From assembly GCA_036381495.1 (NCBI GenBank), contig DASVCS010000121.1, forward strand, positions 1-25,730: a stretch of DNA of 25,730 bases. The letters run 5' to 3'. Under the pieces are notes generated by a model. That model was given only the letters and a program-made list of their open reading frames with translations. It had not been told where the DNA came from and did not search any database. This DNA is from DASVCS01 sp036381495. GTDB lineage: Bacteria; Gemmatimonadota; Gemmatimonadetes; Longimicrobiales; RSA9. Both the position numbers and the translations under genes were made by a program. This document shows positions 21,212 to 25,730 of this stretch, in pieces. Position 1 is the stretch's first letter; each line of letters begins with the position of its first letter.

Positions 21212-21694
21212 ATGCGCGCGTATCGCTCGACACGTGGCTACCGTCGCATCCACTGGCCGGTGGTGGGCGCATCGGCTGCGGTCGTAGGGGTCCTCGTCTA
21301 TTCGGACATCCCGGGAACCGTCGCATTCCGCGCGAGCATCGGCCTCGTCGTTGCCGCGGTCACCCTCGCCGGTGTCCATATGCTGGGCGACTGGATCAAC
21401 GTGCTGTACCTGCGCGCCAACCATCGCCCGATGTTCGCCGGCCGGGACCGAATCGACGTAGAGGTGGAGGTTCAGGAGAGCGCGCTGGTCTTCCGCCAAG
21501 GCGGCACGAGCATCCAGTTCGATTGGGGCCGGCTGTCTCGCGCGGAGCGGGTCGCCGGTGGCGGCGCGATCTGGGGATTACAGGGAATCGTCGGCTACGT
21601 GCCCGATCGCGCCTTTGGAAGCGCTGCGGAAATCGATGGGCTGCGCGCGAGCTTCGTGGAGGCGGTCAACAGTCGAACAGGGCTCGCGGGTTGA
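21212..21694 (+). CDS. YcxB-like small membrane protein
   Basis: 160 aa from ATG at 21212. Upstream in-frame alternatives are GTG at 21191 and TTG at 21152. Two close hydrophobic segments (about 14-33 and 38-66, including HWPVVGASAAVVGVLVY) form a hairpin. The C-terminal half reads EVQESALVFRQGGTSIQFDW, then GRLSRAERV and IVGYVPDRAFGSAAEIDGLR. This is the pattern of the YcxB-like C-terminal domain, where a strand with W is followed by a 'P-x-R-A-F' turn. The function of the family is unknown. It lies 57 bp after the toxin gene, on the same strand, but shows no coupling to it. Confidence 0.55.
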   Translation: MRAYRSTRGYRRIHWPVVGASAAVVGVLVYSDIPGTVAFRASIGLVVAAVTLAGVHMLGDWINVLYLRANHRPMFAGRDRIDVEVEVQESALVFRQGGTSIQFDWGRLSRAERVAGGGAIWGLQGIVGYVPDRAFGSAAEIDGLRASFVEAVNSRTGLAG

Positions 21695-21811
21695 AGAAGC
21701 CCGGCGAGTACCGGTGGCAGGTATACGGGGGTCGGGCCTCAGCGACCGGCTGTGGCCGGCATTCTCCCCGTTGGACGGCCGAACGCTCCTCTCGATCAGG
21801 AAAGGTGCCGA

Positions 21812-22618
21812 ATGCGTGATGGTGTGCCGACTCGATGGGCGTGGCTGTGTGCTTGCGCGGCTGTGCTCTGCTTCGGCTGTGGAGCTGGAGCGCAGGAAGG
21901 GAGCGAATCGGAAGGCGTGGCGGATCGGAGCAGTTCGGCGCCGGTCGTGCCGGAGTCCGGACCCGGCGGGATCGAGGCCGGGACGAAGAAAGCGCCTGCC
22001 ACCGCGGCGCCGGCAAGGGATTCGCTCATCGTTCCAGGGCAGCGCGTCGGGCCGGTGTCCGCGGGAATCTCGGAGGCGGATCTCATCCGGTGGTTCGGCG
22101 CCGACCAGGTGCGCCGCCATGAGGTCTACGTAGGAGAGGGCATGACCGAGCCGGGGACCCTGCTCTTCCCGGGCACGGATGCGGAGATCGAGATCCTCTG
22201 GCATACATCGGACCGGCGCTGTCCCGCGCATGTGATCGTGCGGAATCCGGACTCACCGTGGGCGACGCGCGGCGGCATCCGCCTGGGAGTCCGTCTGGCG
22301 GCCGTCGAGAAGGAGAACGGCGCGCCGTTCACGTTCTGGGGATTCGACTGGGATTATCAGGGCTATGTCGTCGATTGGGGTGGAGGAAAACTTCAAGGGC
22401 TATCGGTCCGCTTCGCCTACCCCGATGACATGGAAGGACGGATGGACGGGGAAGCGCTCCAGGGGTTGGGTGGCCAGGTAGAGTTGTCGTCGAGCAATGA
22501 AGTCGTTCGAGAGCTCCAGCCGGTCGTCGATGAGATGGGAATGGGGTGGGAGCGGGATGCGCCTGATACCCAGGCGTGCATCCAAGCTGCCGGGAAGGGG
22601 TCGGCATCGAGTCGGTGA
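21812..22618 (+). CDS. Predicted lipoprotein of unknown function
   Basis: 268 aa. The N-terminus MRDGVPTRWAWLCACAAVLC is followed by FGC, a lipobox-like site with Cys23 as the probable lipidated residue. A Ser/Pro/Ala-rich linker (about 28-70) leads to a globular domain starting IVPGQRVGPVSAGISEADLI, then RWFG. This 'VGPV..G.s..dl...fG' pattern is repeated as GGIRLGVRLAAVEKENG, as in small exported proteins with two such motifs. A FWGFDWDYQGYVVDW segment contains many aromatics. The start is chosen for GGAAAGG seven bases upstream. The last 219 bp run antisense to the open 3' end of the retropepsin-like gene. I do not recognise a named family. Confidence 0.7.
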   Translation: MRDGVPTRWAWLCACAAVLCFGCGAGAQEGSESEGVADRSSSAPVVPESGPGGIEAGTKKAPATAAPARDSLIVPGQRVGPVSAGISEADLIRWFGADQVRRHEVYVGEGMTEPGTLLFPGTDAEIEILWHTSDRRCPAHVIVRNPDSPWATRGGIRLGVRLAAVEKENGAPFTFWGFDWDYQGYVVDWGGGKLQGLSVRFAYPDDMEGRMDGEALQGLGGQVELSSSNEVVRELQPVVDEMGMGWERDAPDTQACIQAAGKGSASSR

Positions 22619-23656
22619 GATCACCGGCACCGCCTCATTCGCGATCTCCTGGCTATGACTCCCTTTCCGCAGGCTCGTCGTCCAGAGCGGCTGTCGCGTC
22701 GCTTTGGAGTCGCAGGCGCCCGCGGACCGAGCGCGGCCAGCGGCCGTGCGGCGCCGAACCCGCAGGCGTGCCTGCTCTAATGGTTGAGACGCTGCGGCGC
22801 AAAACTCCGCTTCGCGGATACCGTATCGACTCGTCGTGAGGGAGAAGAGGAGGAGCGCACGCCCCGGGAAGTCGAATACGGCAAGCCAGCGACGCAGGAA
22901 ATCGACGCCCAGGACGCCGTCGATCCGCTTCGCGGCGACATCGACCACGTATTCGGGTGGATCCGGATGGACACGCAGCGGCACGCATATCGATCGACCG
23001 CTCGGTAGCCGGATCGGGACCTCGATCCCGCGATTCCGTCGGAGCGCTCGCTCGGCGCTGCGGCGCAATCGGCCGTCGCGCCAGTTCTCACGCACGTAGT
23101 CGATGCAGAGATAGGAGCCAGCACCGGCACTCGCCACGAGAAAGGCCGGCCGGGCGTGCGGCGCGTGTCCGTCGATGAGGGCTCTGGTCAGCGGCAAGGC
23201 GCTCTCCGGCTGCGGTATGAAAGGAATGCGCTCCAGCGGAGCCGGAAGGCTGGCTCGCAGTTCGGGCCGCTGCGAGCAGCCGACCGCCGGCCCGGCCGGG
23301 TCCAGCCCGAGAATGCAGTCGTGCAACAGCTCCGCGCCGATTCGCCCGGCGAAAATGGAGGTGGAATCGGGCGCGGGCTCACCGAAGAACGTGGCGGCCT
23401 CGTGTGGTCGGCCGCGGCCGAACGCCTGGAACGCCCGGAGTTGGCAGACACCGAAGGCGTCGTTCCTTCGAAGAACCGGGAGGTTGCGCCGGAGCACGTA
23501 GGTGGCATCGAGCGCCAGATCGAGTCGGAGACTCGTGTCGATGGCGCACAGCGCCTGCTCGCCTTCGATTTCGGCGTAGACGCCGAGGGTGGCGTCGCGC
23601 CAGATGTGACAATCGAAGAGCTCGCCAGCAAGGAACCCGAGCCGGAGCAGCGTCAT
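22400..23656 (-). CDS. Tandem retropepsin-like aspartic protease-type protein with an odd C-terminal tail
   Basis: 418 aa from ATG at 23656, with GAGG five bases upstream. The first lobe has CAIDTSLRLDLAL (Asp40-Thr-Ser) and later GRIGAELLHDCILGLDP, which looks like the second half of the fold. The second lobe has FLVASAGAGSYLCIDYV where DTGA is expected, then VPIRLPSG, and RIDGVLGVDFLRRWLAVFDF, the classic 'idGiLG.dfL' motif of bacterial retropepsin-like proteins. If this reading is right, the second lobe has lost its catalytic Asp, and activity is uncertain. After about residue 275 the sequence becomes Arg-rich without fold character and overlaps the 3' end of the lipoprotein gene in antisense, so the native stop was probably lost. 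A GTG at 23719 could add 21 residues. Confidence 0.6.
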   Translation of the reverse strand: MTLLRLGFLAGELFDCHIWRDATLGVYAEIEGEQALCAIDTSLRLDLALDATYVLRRNLPVLRRNDAFGVCQLRAFQAFGRGRPHEAATFFGEPAPDSTSIFAGRIGAELLHDCILGLDPAGPAVGCSQRPELRASLPAPLERIPFIPQPESALPLTRALIDGHAPHARPAFLVASAGAGSYLCIDYVRENWRDGRLRRSAERALRRNRGIEVPIRLPSGRSICVPLRVHPDPPEYVVDVAAKRIDGVLGVDFLRRWLAVFDFPGRALLLFSLTTSRYGIREAEFCAAASQPLEQARLRVRRRTAAGRARSAGACDSKATRQPLWTTSLRKGSHSQEIANEAVPVISPTRCRPLPGSLDARLGIRRIPLPPHSHLIDDRLELSNDFIARRQLYLATQPLERFPVHPSFHVIGVGEADR

Positions 23657-23744
23657 CGTGGCCTCAGAATCGGTCGTGAACGCGTACGAACGATCCTCAA
23701 GATGCGTCGAGTCGGACACCGAGACACGGGTCGGCCGCCGCCGC

Positions 23745-24344
23745 GTGCGTGAAAGGTTGCGAGCGCTTCACGATACGCTGTTCGTATGGGCGCTCCTCGG
23801 CTGTCCGCGCGGTCGGATCTCGGGCATTCCAGTCTATGTCTGTACCGACGACCGCAGTTTCGTGCCACTCTGGTTCGCCAAGGTCGAACGGGCGCTCCGC
23901 TGCATTGAAGAGCACGACCCGCGGCGGCTCGCCGGTCTACGGCGCGATGTACGCCGCATCATCGTGACCGCGGCCGACGGCAATCACTACCTCCACCGCT
24001 GGCGGGCGATCGTACTGAAATGGCCCGTCATCTTCCGCCGCGATGCCGAGTCGAACGCCCTCACGCTCGTGCATGAAGCGACGCACGCGCGCATTGACCG
24101 ACGGGGAATCCCCTACACACGGGAGCTTCGGCACCGGATCGAGGCGGCATGCGTGGGCCAGGAAGTGGCGTTCGCGCGTCGCCTGCCGAACGGTGCGCGC
24201 CGCGTGGAAGAGATCAGGAAGGTGCTCGAGTCGCCATGGTGGAGAGACGAGCAACTGCTCGAGCGTCGGCTCCAGGCCCTCCGTGACAGGGGGGTCCCGT
24301 CCTGGTTCGTTCGGTTGATCGGTGCGGCGGTCACCCGGCGCTGA
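23745..24344 (+). CDS. Putative zincin-like protein with HEATH motif
   Basis: 199 aa if translation starts at GTG 23745; GTG at 23658 would add 29 residues but leaves only one base between it and the start of the divergent retropepsin-like gene. No signal peptide is seen. The only clear motif is TLVHEATHARID, an HExxH zinc site (His110, Glu111, His114), followed by GIPYTRELRHRIEAACVGQE, whose last Glu (140) may be the third ligand. This spacing is like that of gluzincin-type sites. The family is unknown to me; it could be a small soluble metallopeptidase. The divergent arrangement with an aspartic-protease-like gene may be chance. Confidence 0.6.
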   Translation: MRERLRALHDTLFVWALLGCPRGRISGIPVYVCTDDRSFVPLWFAKVERALRCIEEHDPRRLAGLRRDVRRIIVTAADGNHYLHRWRAIVLKWPVIFRRDAESNALTLVHEATHARIDRRGIPYTRELRHRIEAACVGQEVAFARRLPNGARRVEEIRKVLESPWWRDEQLLERRLQALRDRGVPSWFVRLIGAAVTRR

Positions 24345-24402
24345 CGGCGGGCTGGGGTACCGGGGCGCGAGACGGGACAGGAGAGCCGACGTGAACGGGG
24401 GT

Positions 24403-24446
24403 GAAGAGAGCCGCGAAGGACCGGACGCCCGAGTCGCCGGCTCTTC
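24403..24446 (-). terminator. Possible hairpin terminator after the SusC-like gene
   Basis: GAAGAGAGCCG (24403-24413) pairs with CGGCTCTTC (24438-24446) with a small bulge and a loop of about 24 bases. It begins 15 bp beyond the stop of the receptor gene. There is no T-run, so a Rho-independent role is doubtful. Confidence 0.3.
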
Positions 24447-24460
24447 GCGATCTTCCCTTA

Positions 24461-25730
24461 TCAGAACGTAATCTCCACCATACCCGTGATGGTCCGCGTG
24501 TTCGGGTAGGAGAACAGGTCGTAGCGCTGGAGGATGCCGCCGACCTCGGGGTCGAAGCCGGAGTAGTCGGTCAGCGTCAGCAGGTTGCGGCCGATGATGC
24601 CGATCGCGGCCCGATCGGCGCCGAGGCCGCCGAGCCCGATCCGCGAGAGGAGCGCTTCCGACAGGTTGTAGCGGACGGACAGCTCGCGGAGCTTGACGAA
24701 CGTGCCGTCTTCGAGGAACGGTTCGCTGACGTCGCCGTCGTTGTAGAGCGCCTCGTAGTACTCTACCGGCTTCTTCCGCTCATCGGGCTTGCCGGACTGA
24801 TCGAGGTCTCCGTGGCGGCGGGGGTGGTACAGGAGCTGGCGCGTGTAGTTGTAGACCTGCCCGCCGAGCTGCGCATGCACGACCGTGTGTACGTCGAAGC
24901 CGTGCCACGAGAGGTTGTTGAGCCAGCCGAGGCTGACGTCCGGTCGGCTGCTGCCGATCTTCCCGAAGACGGGCCGCCCCGTCGAGTCGGTGACCTCGAT
25001 CGGCACGCCCCACGCGTAGTTGATGCCGTCGATCGTGATGGTGGTGCCCCAGAGGTCCTTGCGCAGGCCGTCGCGCCAACTGTTGCCGGCGCCGACCGGG
25101 ACGAGGTACCCATCGTCGTTGATCTGGAAGGCGTCCAGCGAGCCGGCGTGAATGGCGGGCAGGTCCTCGGGACTGCGAGCGAAGCGCCCGCCCCAGATGT
25201 CGCTGATGCTGTTGCCCTCGCAGTAGACGACGTTGCGCGTGAAGTAGCAGGGCACGTCCAGCTCGTCGATGCGGCTGCGCGAGCGGTCGGCGACGAGCGT
25301 CGATGACCAGCGCAGTCCGGGCCGATCGATCAGGCGCGCTCCGAGCGTCGCCTCCCACGTCTGTCCGCTCATGGTGCCCGCGTTGCGCACGATCGCGTCG
25401 CTCGACCCGCCGAGGGCCAGAGCGACGAGGTCTTCCGTGGTCTGGTCGACGTAGCTCAACTGGAGCGAGACGCGGTCGAAGGCGACGACGTCGATGCCGA
25501 CCTCCTGCTCTGTGGCCCTGGGCGGATGCAGGTCCCGACTGCCGAGTGCGTCGCGCGGGACCGGGTCCGGCGAAGGGGCGGACAACGCCCCGAAGCTGGC
25601 CTGGAGATCGGTGCGGTCGCCAGCCGTCCCGCGTGCGTAGCGTAGCTTCAACTCGGTGATCCCCGGCACGTGGAACCACGGCTCCTCGGAGACGCGGTAC
25701 GCGACGGCGCCGCGGTAGTACGTCTGCCAG
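24461..25730 (-). CDS. SusC/RagA-type TonB-linked outer membrane protein (5' part outside the window)
   Basis: At least 422 codons are open on the minus strand and continue past the right edge, so no start is visible. The sequence is a run of alternating beta strands of an outer-membrane barrel. Typical SusC/RagA C-terminal features are FVKLRELSVRYNLSEALLSR, then RAAIGIIGRNLLTLTDYSGF, DPEVGG, and the ending YPNTRTITGMVEITF with a terminal Phe for BAM-dependent assembly. Upstream, WQTYYRGAVAYRVSEEPWFH is also strand-like. These receptors take up large nutrients such as glycans or peptides with energy from TonB, usually with a SusD-like lipoprotein encoded next to them. No susD is seen on the downstream side. 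Confidence 0.93.
   Translation of the reverse strand, partial: WQTYYRGAVAYRVSEEPWFHVPGITELKLRYARGTAGDRTDLQASFGALSAPSPDPVPRDALGSRDLHPPRATEQEVGIDVVAFDRVSLQLSYVDQTTEDLVALALGGSSDAIVRNAGTMSGQTWEATLGARLIDRPGLRWSSTLVADRSRSRIDELDVPCYFTRNVVYCEGNSISDIWGGRFARSPEDLPAIHAGSLDAFQINDDGYLVPVGAGNSWRDGLRKDLWGTTITIDGINYAWGVPIEVTDSTGRPVFGKIGSSRPDVSLGWLNNLSWHGFDVHTVVHAQLGGQVYNYTRQLLYHPRRHGDLDQSGKPDERKKPVEYYEALYNDGDVSEPFLEDGTFVKLRELSVRYNLSEALLSRIGLGGLGADRAAIGIIGRNLLTLTDYSGFDPEVGGILQRYDLFSYPNTRTITGMVEITF

Overview
This is a high-GC bacterial chromosome window with no rRNA, tRNA or CRISPR array that I can recognise. The caa3-type oxidase genes, an ADOP-type (duplicated orphan FtsX/MacB) permease, a SusC/RagA-type TonB-linked receptor, a PspC-domain protein and a P1 peptidase suggest Gemmatimonadota or a similar environmental phylum. 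That is inference from gene content, not a marker-gene result.

Layout. 1-3.9 kb (minus strand): ctaA, then ctaC (subunit II fused to cytochrome c), then ctaD, a cytochrome oxidase module. A good sigma70-type promoter for ctaC-ctaD overlaps the end of ctaA. 4.1-5.8 kb (plus): a GlpB-like flavoprotein translationally coupled to a short 8-cysteine ferredoxin resembling only the N-terminal part of GlpC. No glpA is visible. 6.0-7.6 kb: a PspC mini-protein coupled to a P1-family self-cleaving aminopeptidase. 7.6-10.5 kb: a relic of an ADOP permease C-terminus just before an intact ADOP permease. 10.6-16.1 kb: a Uma2-family nuclease with a 15-bp repeat insert, a 9-bp repeat array, an LppP/LprE-like exported protein, a DUF6194 protein, a coupled membrane protein/HTH regulator/alpha-beta hydrolase operon with palindromes around its promoter, and an 18-bp repeat array at the start of the hydrolase.

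16.2-21.2 kb is the accessory region. IS3- and IS110-type debris is followed by an AT-richer CBS-HEPN gene, a PUA/EVE-like-HNH endonuclease, a DUF4160-like gene with a 24-bp palindrome at its start, a GIY-YIG gene broken by a frameshift, a decayed second copy of the HNH C-terminus, and an overlapping DUF433/DUF5615 toxin-antitoxin pair. It reads as a defence/toxin island in turnover. The stand-alone CBS-HEPN protein is the best candidate for a poorly described system.

21.2-25.7 kb: a YcxB-like membrane protein, a lipoprotein, a tandem retropepsin-like protein divergent from an HExxH protein, and the C-terminal part of a SusC-like receptor running off the window.

All family assignments come from reading motifs by eye. 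No database search was run.
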